A stretch of DNA of 64,000 bases from Xanthobacteraceae bacterium (GCA_031291475.1 JARLIY010000046.1:106134-170133), one strand, 5' to 3'. Shown: positions 43,247 through 53,037, counted from the first letter of the stretch. Numbers and translations are program-made. The notes: generated by a model from the sequence alone, not told the origin.

Positions 43247-45940
43247 CTAGACCGATAACGTCACGACGGCAGCGGAGGACTCCTCCGGATCGGCCGCGAT
43301 TTGGAAGCCGAGCTCGCGGCACATCTCAAGCATTTTCGTGTTCTCTTTCAGGACCTGGCCGTGGATCGAGCGAATGCCTTCGCTGCGGGCATACTCGATG
43401 ATCAATTGCATCAGCAGCCAGCCGAGGCCGTGCGCCTTCAAGTCGGAGCGGACGAGAACGGCGTATTCCCCGCTCTCGTATTGCGCGTCCGCGTGCAAGC
43501 GAACGACTCCCAGCATGGCGCCGCTCGCCTCATCGACGGCGATGAACGCCATGGCGCGCGCGTAATCGATCTGGGTAAATCGCGCGATGAACGTATGGCT
43601 AAAATGCTTCACCGGCGCGAAAAAGCGCAGCCGCAGATCGTCCGGCGTCACCGCGGCAAAAAACGGCGGATAGAGCGGCTCGTCTTCCGGGCGGACGGGG
43701 CGGACCAGAATCGCCGTGCCGTCGCGCAGCTTCATGTGTCTGACCCATTCCGTCGGATAGGGCCGGATGGCGAAGCGCGGATTGCCGCGCGAACCCCGCG
43801 CGGGCTTTTCGAATGGCGCAATCGACACCCGCGCATCCACGGCAATAATGCCGGTCTCGTCGGCCAGAACCGGATTGAGATCGATTTCGCGGATCTCCGG
43901 AAAATCGGCCACGAGCTGCGAAAGCTTCACCAGCATCAGCTCGATGGCGCGCTCGTCCGCCGCGGGCACATTGCGGTAAGCCTTGAGGATGCGGGAAACC
44001 CGGGTGCGGGCGATCAGGCCGCGGGCGAGCTCCAGGTCGAGTGGCGGCAACGCCAGCGCCTTGTCGCTGATGACCTCGACCGCGGTGCCGCCCTGACCGA
44101 ACGCAATCACTGGACCGAAGGTGGGGTCGTCGGCAACGCCGACGATGAGTTCGCGCGCCTTGGGGCGCACGATCATGGGAAACACTGTCACCCCGCTGAT
44201 GCGCGCCTCGGGCTTGGCCGCCCGCGCCTTGGCCAGAATGTCGGTAGCGGCCTCATGCACGGCGCGTTCATTGCCGAGATCGAGCCGCACGCCGCCCACT
44301 TCGGACTTGTGCACGATATCGGGCGACTGGATTTTGAGGACGACCGGGGTGCCCTTGGCGAGATAGGGCTTGGCCGCGGCGACCGCCTCGTTCGGGTCGC
44401 GCGCCAGCACGGCCGGCGTGATGGGAATTTGATAAGCCGAAAACAGCCGCGTCAGCTCGACCGGATCGAGCCAGGTTCTCTTGTCGCGCAACGCGTCGTC
44501 GATCACCTGGCGCACGGCGGCTGTATCCGGCGCGAAGTCCTGCGGCAAGCTTGGCGGTGTCGCCATCAGCTGGTCGCGTGTATCCTGGTAACGCACGAGA
44601 TGCGTGAAGCCGAAAATGGCTGTCGTCTCGGTCGCATAACTCGGGATACCGGCGGCTTCGAATACTTCGGCGATGGCGTCGGTTTCGCCGATCCACATGG
44701 CAAACACCGGCTTTGCCGGACTGCACCGCCGGCGGTGCTTTTCGGTCACGGCGATCACCGATTTCGCGGCATCGGGGGCCGAGGCGAGCGCCGTGGGCAC
44801 GTTCATGACCAGCGCGGCATCGTTGGCGTCATCGTCGAGCAGACACTCGAGCGCCACGGCGTATCTTGCGTCATCGGCGTCACCGGCGATGTCGACCGGA
44901 TTGGCACGCGACCAGATCGGCGGCAGCGCGGCGTCGAGTTTCTTCATCGTCGTCGGCGAAATAGCGGCGAGCTCGCCGCCAAGGTCGACAAGGCGATCCA
45001 CCGCCAGCACGCCCACCCCGCCGCCGTTGGTCAAAATCGCGAGCCGTTTGCCGGAGAGCGTGGTCAGACGTCCGAGCGTTTCGGCGGCGGCGAACAATTC
45101 GTCGAGATCGATCACTCGCAGCAGACCCGCGCGGCAGAAAGCCGCGTCGTACACCGCGTCGGAACCGGCGAGCGCGCCGGTGTGGGTCAGCGCCGCCTTG
45201 GCACCCTGGGCGTGGCGTCCGGACTTGATCACCAGCACCGGCTTGGCCCGCGCCGCAGCTCGCGCCGCCGACATGAACTTGCGCGCGTCCCTGACCGATT
45301 CGATATACAGCAGGATCGCGCGCGTTTCGCGGTCCATGGCGAAATGATCGAGCAGATCGGCGAAATCGACGTCGATGCTGTCGCCGATGGAAACGACCGC
45401 GGAAAAGCCGACGCCTCGCAGGGCCGCCCACTCCACCAGGCCGGTGGCGATGGCACCGGATTGCGAAATCAGCGCCAAATCCCCCACCGGCGGCGAAGAC
45501 GCGGCAAAGCTCGCATTGAGTTTGGCGCGCGGCACCAAAACGCCGAGACAATTGGGTCCGACGAGGCGCATACCCGCGGCGCGCGCGTTCTTCTCGCAGA
45601 GCTCGAAGAGCGAGCCGGGCCCGTGACCGAGACCGGCGGTCACGATAATGCCCGCGGCCGTCCCCTTTTGCGCCGCGGCGGCCACCGCGGCCGGAACGGC
45701 CGCCGCCGGCACCGCGATCACGACGAGGTCGGGCACTTCCGACAGATCGTCATACGACTTGACCGCGCGCACACCCTCGATGGTGTCATAGTGCGGATTG
45801 ACCAGATAAACCGTTCCGGCAAAACTGCCGCGGCGCAGATTTTCGAGCACGGCGCGGCCCGATGAGGTCTTGCGCGGAGAGGCGCCGACGACGGCCACGG
45901 ATCGCGGCGAGAACAATGTGTCCAGATGATAGCTTGACAT
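43247..45940 (-). CDS. ADP-forming acyl-CoA synthetase-like protein fused to a GNAT acetyltransferase (Pat-like)
   Basis: 897 aa. Order: CoA-binding Rossmann domain (1-130, SPRSVAVVGASPRKTSSGRAVLENL), succinyl-CoA ligase-like domains (140-440), ATP-grasp (480-700, VVLKIQSPDIVHKSEVGGVRL) and a GNAT domain (about 735-890, ESGEYAVLVRSDLKAHGLGWLLMQ for acetyl-CoA binding). This is the layout of PatZ-type protein lysine acetyltransferases. His253 in THTGALAG, the residue phosphorylated in true ADP-forming synthetases, is present here, whereas Pat proteins of enterobacteria lack it, so synthetase activity may persist. Acs at 8003-9760 is a candidate target. Two FixK-type boxes upstream. Confidence 0.9.
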   Translation of the reverse strand: MSSYHLDTLFSPRSVAVVGASPRKTSSGRAVLENLRRGSFAGTVYLVNPHYDTIEGVRAVKSYDDLSEVPDLVVIAVPAAAVPAAVAAAAQKGTAAGIIVTAGLGHGPGSLFELCEKNARAAGMRLVGPNCLGVLVPRAKLNASFAASSPPVGDLALISQSGAIATGLVEWAALRGVGFSAVVSIGDSIDVDFADLLDHFAMDRETRAILLYIESVRDARKFMSAARAAARAKPVLVIKSGRHAQGAKAALTHTGALAGSDAVYDAAFCRAGLLRVIDLDELFAAAETLGRLTTLSGKRLAILTNGGGVGVLAVDRLVDLGGELAAISPTTMKKLDAALPPIWSRANPVDIAGDADDARYAVALECLLDDDANDAALVMNVPTALASAPDAAKSVIAVTEKHRRRCSPAKPVFAMWIGETDAIAEVFEAAGIPSYATETTAIFGFTHLVRYQDTRDQLMATPPSLPQDFAPDTAAVRQVIDDALRDKRTWLDPVELTRLFSAYQIPITPAVLARDPNEAVAAAKPYLAKGTPVVLKIQSPDIVHKSEVGGVRLDLGNERAVHEAATDILAKARAAKPEARISGVTVFPMIVRPKARELIVGVADDPTFGPVIAFGQGGTAVEVISDKALALPPLDLELARGLIARTRVSRILKAYRNVPAADERAIELMLVKLSQLVADFPEIREIDLNPVLADETGIIAVDARVSIAPFEKPARGSRGNPRFAIRPYPTEWVRHMKLRDGTAILVRPVRPEDEPLYPPFFAAVTPDDLRLRFFAPVKHFSHTFIARFTQIDYARAMAFIAVDEASGAMLGVVRLHADAQYESGEYAVLVRSDLKAHGLGWLLMQLIIEYARSEGIRSIHGQVLKENTKMLEMCRELGFQIAADPEESSAAVVTLSV

Positions 45941-46066
45941 TGTGAGCCGATCTTAGGGCGCGCTGCTTCCGGGCCATATAGGGGGCGAATGAAGCCGATA
46001 CATCTCACTTCCGCCAGGATCGGCAAGCTCTTTTAGAAAATTCAGCCGTTTCCCTTCATATGCGCC

Positions 46067-46080
46067 TTGATGTGGGTCAA
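46067..46080. promoter_or_regulatory. FixK/FNR-type box, minus-strand side of a pair
   Basis: TTGATGTGGGTCAA, perfect dyad, 126 bases before the acyl-CoA synthetase/GNAT start. Confidence 0.7.
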
Positions 46081-46106
46081 GCCGTTACGATGCTTGCCGC
46101 GCTCCT

Positions 46107-46120
46107 TTGATCCAAATCAA
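46107..46120. promoter_or_regulatory. FixK/FNR-type box, plus-strand side of a pair
   Basis: TTGATCCAAATCAA, perfect dyad, 51 bases before ATG 46172. The two sites are 40 bases apart centre to centre, close to the 54-base centre distance of the pair at 24845/24899. Confidence 0.75.
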
Positions 46121-46171
46121 GGATGACCGGCGAACATGCCGGCATGATGATTCGCAAAAGGAGAGCGAACC

Positions 46172-46378
46172 ATGCCAGCCACCGATGCAGTCATCATTGC
46201 CGCCATCGTTGCCGCCTTTATCGTCTTTGGGGCAGTGCTGGCGTGGGGAGATTATCAGACCCGCAATTTGCGTCGCCCGGCGCGCCAAGGCGCCGAGACC
46301 GCCGGCAAAACGCCCGAAGCGACGCGGGTCATTCAGCCGCAGAACGCTCGGGACACGAAAGTAAGCGCCTTCCACTGA
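46172..46378 (+). CDS. small single-span membrane protein
   Basis: 68 aa, AAAAGGAGAG before the ATG. One N-terminal helix (AVIIAAIVAAFIVFGAVLAWGDY) then a basic, cytoplasmic tail. No family recognised beyond small membrane proteins often found near low-oxygen genes. Placed in the FixK set by the box at 46107. Confidence 0.8.
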   Translation: MPATDAVIIAAIVAAFIVFGAVLAWGDYQTRNLRRPARQGAETAGKTPEATRVIQPQNARDTKVSAFH

Positions 46379-46400
46379 CGGTGATCACCCAGGCTCAGGT

Positions 46401-47639
46401 CTATTCGTGCCGATGATGCGCCGCGTGCCGGTAATGCAGCCGCAACAAATCGACGCCGTAATCGTTGCCGTTCGGCGTGCGCACGATGGTGTGGACATGG
46501 AATTTCGCCGGCTCGGCGTTGGTCAGAAACACCCCGGCATGATGATCGAATTCGATGAACACCACCGGGCTCTGAATCCGATAGTAGAACGGGCTTTGCT
46601 CGTCGTGCCCGCCGATCCAGCAGAAATGCGTGTCGTCGAGATGCCGCTCGATATCGGCAACGCGCGCGGCCGCCGGCCCGGCCGGCAGCGGCGCCACATA
46701 AGCGGCGACCAGATCCATGAGATCGCGCAACTGCCGCGCCGACATTTCCGACGCGCGCAAGCCTTCATACGGCACGATGCGGTTATCCTGATACGCGCCG
46801 CCGAGATGGAGATTGTCGGCGAAGTGCCGTCGGTCGGGCGGCAGATCGCCGCCCATCATTGAATGCGCCACGCTCGCCGCCTTCTGCTGCCGCGGCGACA
46901 ACGATCGCATCAACGCCAGGCCGGCGCGTTCCTCGTCCTGGAACAAATGCGTGCCGGCGAACGGCCCGGTGTCGGCATAGTTGGGTTCAGCGCCGAAGAA
47001 GCATGGCGTCAGCACCATCTGCCGGCCGATCACGAAGCAGTTGAGGCTGAGGTGGTGGCCGAACAATTGCCAGCCCCAAGGCTCGGACTGCGACGGCGTG
47101 CCGAACAGGCAAAAGATGTAGGCCCATTCGCCCAGCACCTCGGGCGCACCGAGGAGATCGCCGAGAAAACGGTTGAGCCGCATTACGCCGCGCGCGACTT
47201 CGTAGCCCTTGCCGCTGAGGCTTACGCGCAGCACCGCCATGACCGCCTCGCGTAGCGACGCATCGACATCATCAAGCCGCAGCCCGTGATGCTCGACGTA
47301 GAGTTCGGTGTTCTGCCAATGCCGCCAGAGTTGCGAGTCGACCGGAAAGCACATTGCGTTTCGTTGGGCCGGTGACAGACGCCGAAGCAAATTCTCGACC
47401 ACGCCGACCATCGCCGGCGTCGGCGCGTCTTCCGGCTGCAGCGAAAACAAACCGGGCCGAACGTGGCCGTTGGTGGTGATGCCTTTGAACGGCACCGCGC
47501 CGAGCTTCGCCCAGGTGCCGAACAAGTCCTTGGCGCGGGGAGATTGCATGCGCGCTTGCGCATGCGCCCGCGGGGTCGAACCGGCGATAGCGCTATGGCC
47601 CGGCGCCGGGACAAACGGCCGATAATCGGGACGGCTCAT
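46401..47639 (-). CDS. DUF3500-family protein
   Basis: 412 aa from ATG 47639. It matches the DUF3500 pattern: VENLLRRLSPAQRNAMCFPVDSQLWRHWQNTE, WGWQLFGHHLSLNCFVIGRQMVLTPCFFGAEP and the C-terminal HFCWIGGHDEQSPFYYRIQSPVVFIEFDHHAGVF, in pieces. The many conserved His residues (QLFGHHL, EFDHHAG, FHVHTI) suggest a metal site. No signal peptide. Function unknown. Confidence 0.85.
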   Translation of the reverse strand: MSRPDYRPFVPAPGHSAIAGSTPRAHAQARMQSPRAKDLFGTWAKLGAVPFKGITTNGHVRPGLFSLQPEDAPTPAMVGVVENLLRRLSPAQRNAMCFPVDSQLWRHWQNTELYVEHHGLRLDDVDASLREAVMAVLRVSLSGKGYEVARGVMRLNRFLGDLLGAPEVLGEWAYIFCLFGTPSQSEPWGWQLFGHHLSLNCFVIGRQMVLTPCFFGAEPNYADTGPFAGTHLFQDEERAGLALMRSLSPRQQKAASVAHSMMGGDLPPDRRHFADNLHLGGAYQDNRIVPYEGLRASEMSARQLRDLMDLVAAYVAPLPAGPAAARVADIERHLDDTHFCWIGGHDEQSPFYYRIQSPVVFIEFDHHAGVFLTNAEPAKFHVHTIVRTPNGNDYGVDLLRLHYRHAAHHRHE

Positions 47640-47693
47640 GAACGTCCGACCGGGCTGGAGGTGGCTGTCACCCTTCAGCCCGACGGGCGAAGG

Positions 47694-47783
47694 TGGCGGA
47701 GAGGGAGGGATTCGAACCCCCGATACGGTTGCCCGTATGCCGCATTTCGAGTGCGGTGCATTCAACCGCTCTGCCACCTCTCC
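47694..47783 (-). tRNA. tRNA-Ser (anticodon CGA)
   Basis: The minus strand folds as a class II tRNA: acceptor GGAGAGG pairs with CCTCTCC, D-arm GGCAGAGCGGTTGAATGC, anticodon loop with CGA flanked by CT and AAA, a long variable arm (ATACGGGCAACCGTAT) and T-arm GGTTCGAATCC. Discriminator G and an encoded CCA follow. The long variable arm and CGA anticodon assign serine. No integrated element abuts it. Confidence 0.95.
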
Positions 47784-47868
47784 GCAGGAACCGAGATAGC
47801 TTTCAGCGTCGCGCGCCGTATTTAGCCGCGTAACGGGCGCGGAACAAGGGCGCCTATTGCCCTTCGGA

Positions 47869-49071
47869 TCATGCGCTTTCGCGCGTCTTGCCGAGCAGGA
47901 GGACATTGGCGCCGAGCGCGACCACCGCTCCGGCGCAGACGACGATGCACATCGGCCGCGGCGTGCCGTCGGCGAACCAGCCGAGCGCCGCGCTGGTCAG
48001 CGCGCCAGCGCCGAACTGCAAGGCGCCCGCCATGGCCGCCGCCGCGCCGGCGCGGTTCTGCGCCACCGCGAGCGCGCCGGAAATCGCATTGGAGGCGACG
48101 ACGGTCAGCACCGACAGCACGACGAACAACGGCAGCGCCAGCCCGGCGATGGCGCCAAATCCGCTCAGTCCAGTCGCAAGTAAAATGACGCTGGCAGCAG
48201 CGCCGACCGCGCAGGCAATGCGGAGCAGCCGGTCGGCGCCGCGCCGCACCACGATCCGGCTGTTGAGGAAGCTCGCCGCGATCATTCCGATCATGTTTAC
48301 GCCGAACAGGAATCCGTAATATTGCGGCGGCACGCCGAAATATTCGATGTAGACAAAGGGCGAGCCGGCGATGAATGCGAACAGGCAGCAAAAATAGAGC
48401 GTCGAGCAGGCGACGTAGCCGACATAGCGCCGGCTGCGGAACAGCTCGAAATAGCCGAGCAGCATGGCGAGCGGACGGGCTTCGTTGCGGCGCGCAGCGC
48501 CGAGCGTCTCCGGCAGCAGGAGCGCCGCCAGCAGCGAGAGACCGCCGAATCCGACCAGCACCCAAAAGATCGCGCGCCAGTCGAGCCAGAGCAGCACCTG
48601 GCCGCCGATCAGCGGCGCCGCCACCGGCGCCGACGCGGTCACCAGTAGGTTGAGCGACAGGACGCGCGCGCTCTGGTTGCGGTCGTAGAGATCGCGGACC
48701 ATGGCCTGCACCGCCATCGGAACCACCGAACCGCCGAAGGCCTGTACGAAGCGCCAGAATACGACCGCCGACATCGTCGTCGCCAGCGCGCAGCCGACCG
48801 ACGCGACGATGTAGAGAACGAGGCCGGCGAGCAGCGGCCGCTTGCGGCCGAAGCGGTCGGACAGCGGTCCGAGAAACAATTGCCCGGCGCCGAAGCCGAT
48901 GAAGAAGGCCGAAAGCGTGAACAAGGTCTGCGCTTCGTCGGCCGACAGCGCCTGGCGCAGCATCGGCAGCGCCGGCAGATAAATGTCGATCGACAGCGGC
49001 GCTATCGCGGAGAGGAATCCGAAAATAAAAATACGGCCGCGCGGGCCGACAATCACGCCGGGCAATGCCAT
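47869..49071 (-). CDS. Bcr/CflA-family MFS drug exporter
   Basis: 400 aa from ATG 49071, with 12 predicted helices. Family marks: SIDIYLPALPMLRQAL in helix 1, FLGPLSDRFGRKRPLLAGL (motif A), FVQAFGGSVVPMAVQAMVRDLYDRN and SPFVYIEYFGVPPQYYGFLF. Exports drugs or metabolites such as sulfonamide, bicyclomycin or cysteine by proton antiport. Divergent from the monooxygenase across about 110 bases. Confidence 0.9.
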   Translation of the reverse strand: MALPGVIVGPRGRIFIFGFLSAIAPLSIDIYLPALPMLRQALSADEAQTLFTLSAFFIGFGAGQLFLGPLSDRFGRKRPLLAGLVLYIVASVGCALATTMSAVVFWRFVQAFGGSVVPMAVQAMVRDLYDRNQSARVLSLNLLVTASAPVAAPLIGGQVLLWLDWRAIFWVLVGFGGLSLLAALLLPETLGAARRNEARPLAMLLGYFELFRSRRYVGYVACSTLYFCCLFAFIAGSPFVYIEYFGVPPQYYGFLFGVNMIGMIAASFLNSRIVVRRGADRLLRIACAVGAAASVILLATGLSGFGAIAGLALPLFVVLSVLTVVASNAISGALAVAQNRAGAAAAMAGALQFGAGALTSAALGWFADGTPRPMCIVVCAGAVVALGANVLLLGKTRESA

Positions 49072-49182
49072 TGGCGTTATAAAGGCCGGAACCGGCGCGC
49101 GAAACAAGGGCGCAGTACTATTTTCGCGCTGTGGACGAACACTCTTGCCATGAAGAAGCGGCGGCGATACCGAAAGACTCCC

Positions 49183-50829
49183 ATGATTGAGACCGATGTC
49201 CTCATCGTCGGCGGCAGTCTGGTCGGCCTCTCCGCCGCAACCTTCCTCGCCTGGCACGGCGTCCAGACCTTGTCGGTCGAGCGGCATAACGGGACCGCAA
49301 TCCATCCGCGCGCCGGGCATTTTCACCTCCGTACATTGGAAGTGCTGCGCTCCGTGGGACTTGAAGGCCGCGTCCGGGCGGCATCCGAGGAGCAGTTCGA
49401 TCCCGACGGCGGCATCAACGCGGTTGAATCGCTCGCCGGCAGGGAGATCGCGACCTACATCGCCAACCTCAATGAAGGGGTGGCGACGATCAGCCCGTCG
49501 ACCCGGCTATTCATGACGCAGCAGAGCCTTGAGCCGCTCATTCGCGCTCGAGCCGAAGAGTTGGGAGCGACGCTGCTCTATGCCACCGAGCTTGTATCCT
49601 TCGGACAGGACGCGGACGGTGTTACCGCCCATATCAGGAATGTCGTGTCCGGCGAGACGAATGAGGTCCGGGCGAAATATCTCGTCGCCGCCGACGGCAA
49701 CCGCAGCCAGGTCCGCGAACGGCTCGGCATCGGCACGCGCGGCCCCGGCCATCTGGCCGACTGCGTCACGATCTATTTTCACGCCGATTGCGGCACCGCT
49801 TTGCGTGGCCGCAACCTCGGCGTGATCTATGTCTTCAATCCGGATCTGCGCGGGTTTTTCCGGCTGGTGAGGACCGGGGATTCCGGCTTCCTCGCGGTCA
49901 TGACGCTGGGCGACATATACTTGCCGGAGGCGACCAAGGTCGCGCAGGGCATCACCGAGGCACGATGCGTCGCGTTCGTTCGTTCCGCGACCGGAATGCC
50001 GAATGCCCAGGTCGGAATCGAGGACATCGCGTCCTGGCGGGCGGTCGCCGAAGTCGCCGAGCGATTTCAGGACCGCCGCGTCTTTCTGCTCGGCGACGCT
50101 GCGCACGTGATGCCGCCCATGGGCGGCTTCGGCGGCAATACGGGCGTTCAAGACGCGCACAACCTCGCTTGGAAACTCGCCTTGGTGCTCAAGGGTCTGG
50201 CCGGACCCGGCTTGCTCGCGACCTACGACGCCGAGCGGCAGCCGATCGGCGAACTCGCGATGCAGCAGGCTTATACGCGCTACGTTCTTCGCGTCGTTCC
50301 CGAACGTGGCAAGGAAGGCGCGCAACCGATCGTGGACGACCTGAGCATGGAGATCGGTTATCGCTACCACTCGTCCGCGATCGCCTCCGAGGCCGGATCC
50401 GGTACGGCGCTTTATGAAAATCCGGGGCAATCCAGGGCAATGCCGGGCACGCGCGCGCCGCATGTGGTCCTCCAGCGCGGGGGTGAACGCCTGTCCTCTT
50501 TCGATCTCTTCGGCGGGAACTTCTGCATACTGGCCGCTGCCGACGGGTCCGTCTGGTGCAACGCGGCGCAAGCGGCAGCCAACGAACTCGGCCCGCCATT
50601 GGACGTGTACCGTGTCGGTCGACTCGGAGAGCCGGTGAGCGATCCCGAGGACCGTTTCGCCGACGCCTACGGCGTGTCGTCCGCGGGCGCCGTCGTCGTT
50701 CGGCCGGACGGCTTCGTCGCCTGGCGCGCCAAGGATACGTCAGGCGCATCTAAGTCGGCGATGAGCATTGTGTTGTCGTCTCTCTTGTGCCGGAACGGTC
50801 ACGCGCGACCACCTGCCGCCGCGCGCTGA
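49183..50829 (+). CDS. FAD-dependent monooxygenase (PheA/TfdB, p-hydroxybenzoate hydroxylase fold)
   Basis: 548 aa from ATG 49183; ATG 49150 would add 11 basic residues. FAD-binding GGSLVGLSAATFLAWHGV (GxGxxG variant), the DG-type motif LVAADGNRSQVRERLGI, and GDAAHVMPPMGGFGGNTGVQDAHNLAWKL for FAD and NAD(P)H. The C-terminal thioredoxin-like region (about 450-530) is as in TfdB/PheA enzymes. Probably hydroxylates an aromatic ring; the substrate is unknown. It stands alone. Confidence 0.88.
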   Translation: MIETDVLIVGGSLVGLSAATFLAWHGVQTLSVERHNGTAIHPRAGHFHLRTLEVLRSVGLEGRVRAASEEQFDPDGGINAVESLAGREIATYIANLNEGVATISPSTRLFMTQQSLEPLIRARAEELGATLLYATELVSFGQDADGVTAHIRNVVSGETNEVRAKYLVAADGNRSQVRERLGIGTRGPGHLADCVTIYFHADCGTALRGRNLGVIYVFNPDLRGFFRLVRTGDSGFLAVMTLGDIYLPEATKVAQGITEARCVAFVRSATGMPNAQVGIEDIASWRAVAEVAERFQDRRVFLLGDAAHVMPPMGGFGGNTGVQDAHNLAWKLALVLKGLAGPGLLATYDAERQPIGELAMQQAYTRYVLRVVPERGKEGAQPIVDDLSMEIGYRYHSSAIASEAGSGTALYENPGQSRAMPGTRAPHVVLQRGGERLSSFDLFGGNFCILAAADGSVWCNAAQAAANELGPPLDVYRVGRLGEPVSDPEDRFADAYGVSSAGAVVVRPDGFVAWRAKDTSGASKSAMSIVLSSLLCRNGHARPPAAAR

Positions 50830-50836
50830 TCGCCGG

Positions 50837-51628
50837 TCACGTCCCGGTAAAGACCGGCTTGCGCTTCTCCATGAAGGCGGTGCGGCCTTCGGTATAGTCG
50901 CGGCTCTTGAAGCAGGCTTCCACCAGTTCGTTGACGCGCGCGACGTTACGCTTGCTCTCGTCTTTCAAGACTTCGCCGACCGCGTACTTGGCCGCCTTAA
51001 TGGTCAGCGGCGCGTTGGCGCAGATCATGTCGGTGACGTTTTTCACGGCGCTTTCCAGCTCCGCCGCCGGCACCACGCGATTGACTAGGCCCATGGCGTA
51101 GGCTTCCTGCGCGTCGAACTGCCGCGCGGTGAAGAAAATCTCCTTGGCGAAAGACGGCCCGACGATATCGACCAGCCGCTTGAGCCCGGCATAGCCGTAG
51201 CCCAAGCCGAGCTTCGCCGCCGGGACGGCGAAGCGGGAATCGTCGGAGCAGATGCGCAGGTCGCAACACGAGGCGACCCCGACGCCGCCGCCGACGCAAT
51301 AGCCGCGGATCATGGCGATCGTCGGCTTGGGAAATTCGTAGATGCCGTCAAAGGTCGCCGATGTCGTCACCTCGTAGGCGCGCGTGGCCTCGGGCGACGC
51401 GCGTTCGCTGGCGAATTTGGAGATATCGGCCCCGGAGACGAACGCCTTGCCGCCAGCGCCGGTGAGCACCACGACGCGCACGTCGTTGTCGGCGGCGAAT
51501 TGGTCCAGCGCGCGCTTGGCCGCCTCCCACATATCGAGCGAGACCGCGTTGAGCCGCTCGGGATTGTTGAAGGTCACGATGCCGACGCCCGCTTCCTTGC
51601 GCGAGAGCAGCTTGTCGGTTTGAGTCAT
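50837..51628 (-). CDS. enoyl-CoA hydratase/isomerase family protein
   Basis: 263 aa crotonase fold. ADISKFASERASPEA after GGKAFVSG forms the CoA/oxyanion loop, and MIRGYCVGGGVGVASCCDLRICSDDSRFAVPAAKLGLGYGY (51190-51320) the second oxyanion loop. The usual catalytic Glu positions are partly replaced (Ala-Lys-Leu-Gly-Leu), so the reaction is uncertain. It lies 31 bases downstream of a CoA transferase gene on the same strand, so both may treat one acyl-CoA. Confidence 0.88.
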   Translation of the reverse strand: MTQTDKLLSRKEAGVGIVTFNNPERLNAVSLDMWEAAKRALDQFAADNDVRVVVLTGAGGKAFVSGADISKFASERASPEATRAYEVTTSATFDGIYEFPKPTIAMIRGYCVGGGVGVASCCDLRICSDDSRFAVPAAKLGLGYGYAGLKRLVDIVGPSFAKEIFFTARQFDAQEAYAMGLVNRVVPAAELESAVKNVTDMICANAPLTIKAAKYAVGEVLKDESKRNVARVNELVEACFKSRDYTEGRTAFMEKRKPVFTGT

Positions 51629-51659
51629 TTTGCTTTCCTATAAATCGATAACTTTATCG

Positions 51660-52847
51660 TCATACCGCCTTGGCCTTGTGCAGCGCCACGATCTCGCGGG
51701 CGGAAAATCCGAATTCGCTGAGCACGGCGTCGGTGTGCTCGCCGAGTTTCGGCGGGCGCGCCGCGAGCCGCGAGGGCGTGCGCGACAGCGACACCGGCTG
51801 GCCGACGAGCCGCAACGCGCGCTTGCCGGTGCCGTCGACTTTTTGCGCGATGCCGAGATGGCGGACCTGCGGATCGGCGAACATTTCGTCGATGGCATAG
51901 ATCGGCCCGCAGGGCACGCCCGCCTTGTTGAGCGCGTTGATCCATTCGGCGCTGGCGCGACGCTTCAGGCAGGCTTCGATCTCGGCGTTAAGCGCCTCGC
52001 GATTTTTCGAGCGCAACTGCTCGGTTCGGTATTGCGGCATTTGCAGCAAGGCTTCCCCGCCGATCGCCCGGCAGAATCGCTCCCACATCTTGCCGCCGGT
52101 GGTGGAAATATTGACGAGGCCGTCACTGGTCTTGAACGCGCCGGTGGGAACGCTGGTCGGATGATCATTGCCGACCTGCCGCGCCACCTCGCCGTTGACC
52201 AGATAGCGGGCGGCCTGAAAGTCGAGCATGAAAATCTGCGCTTGCAACAGCGAGGTCTCGATCGCCTGGCCCTTGCCGGATTTTTGCCGTTCCAGTAGCG
52301 CGACCAGAATGCCGAGCGCCGCGAACAAGCCGGCGCTCAGATCGGCGACCGGGATGCCGACGCGGAACGGTCCGTGCCCGGGCGGGCCGGTGATCGACAT
52401 CAGTCCGCCCATGCCCTGGGCGATCTGGTCGAAACCGGGCCGGCCGGCATAGGGCCCGTCCTGGCCGAAACCGGAAATGCTGGCATAGACCAGGCGCGGA
52501 TTGATCCGGCGCAAAGTCTTGTAGTCGATGCCCAGCCGCTTTTTCACGTCCGGGCGGAAATTCTCCACCACCACGTCGGCTTTCTTGACCATGCGCTTGA
52601 AGGCGGCGAGCCCTGCCGGCGTCTTGAGATTAAGCGTCATGCTTCGCTTGTTGCGGTGAAGATTCTGAAAGTCGCCGGCCTCGCGCGGCCCGCCCATCGG
52701 CTCCTCCGAGCCCGGCGGCGCCTCGATCTTGATCACCTTGGCGCCCCAGTCGGCGAGTTGACGCACGCAAGTCGGACCCGCCCGCACCCGGCTCAGGTCG
52801 AGCACGGTGAACCGCGTCAGCGCTTTCGATGCACGGGGGAAAGCCAA
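51660..52847 (-). CDS. class III (CaiB/BaiF) CoA transferase
   Basis: 395 aa, the normal length. VLDLSRVRAGPTCVRQLADWGAKVIKIEAPPGSEE, NKRSMTLNLKTPAGLAAFKRMVKKADVVVENFRPDV, and the catalytic-Asp region GRPGFDQIAQGMGGLMSITG (Asp in PGFDQ), then GIPVADLSAGLFAALGILVAL, in pieces over 52250-52790. It moves CoA between carboxylic acids. Cotranscribed with the enoyl-CoA hydratase-like gene. Confidence 0.92.
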   Translation of the reverse strand: MAFPRASKALTRFTVLDLSRVRAGPTCVRQLADWGAKVIKIEAPPGSEEPMGGPREAGDFQNLHRNKRSMTLNLKTPAGLAAFKRMVKKADVVVENFRPDVKKRLGIDYKTLRRINPRLVYASISGFGQDGPYAGRPGFDQIAQGMGGLMSITGPPGHGPFRVGIPVADLSAGLFAALGILVALLERQKSGKGQAIETSLLQAQIFMLDFQAARYLVNGEVARQVGNDHPTSVPTGAFKTSDGLVNISTTGGKMWERFCRAIGGEALLQMPQYRTEQLRSKNREALNAEIEACLKRRASAEWINALNKAGVPCGPIYAIDEMFADPQVRHLGIAQKVDGTGKRALRLVGQPVSLSRTPSRLAARPPKLGEHTDAVLSEFGFSAREIVALHKAKAV

Positions 52848-53037
52848 TGCTCACGCTCCGTTATCCGGCCAAGCGCCGGGAGGGGCCAGAACTTCCCCGA
52901 TCCGATGAGTGTTGTCTACCGGTCGTTCACGGCGTCGTTCAGGTCATGGCAATGCGCTAAACTAGGCGCGAGCAGCCATCATTCGGGCGCTTTCGCCACA
53001 CGATCATGCGGCCGTAACATTGCAAGGATCTTCACCG

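Noticed and set aside
43301..45865. 854-codon plus-strand open frame
   Set aside because: Antisense of the acyl-CoA synthetase/GNAT gene; a product of high GC content.
47694..47783. tRNA-Ser as the attachment site of a genomic island
   Set aside because: No integrase and no direct repeat of the tRNA end is visible in the neighbourhood.
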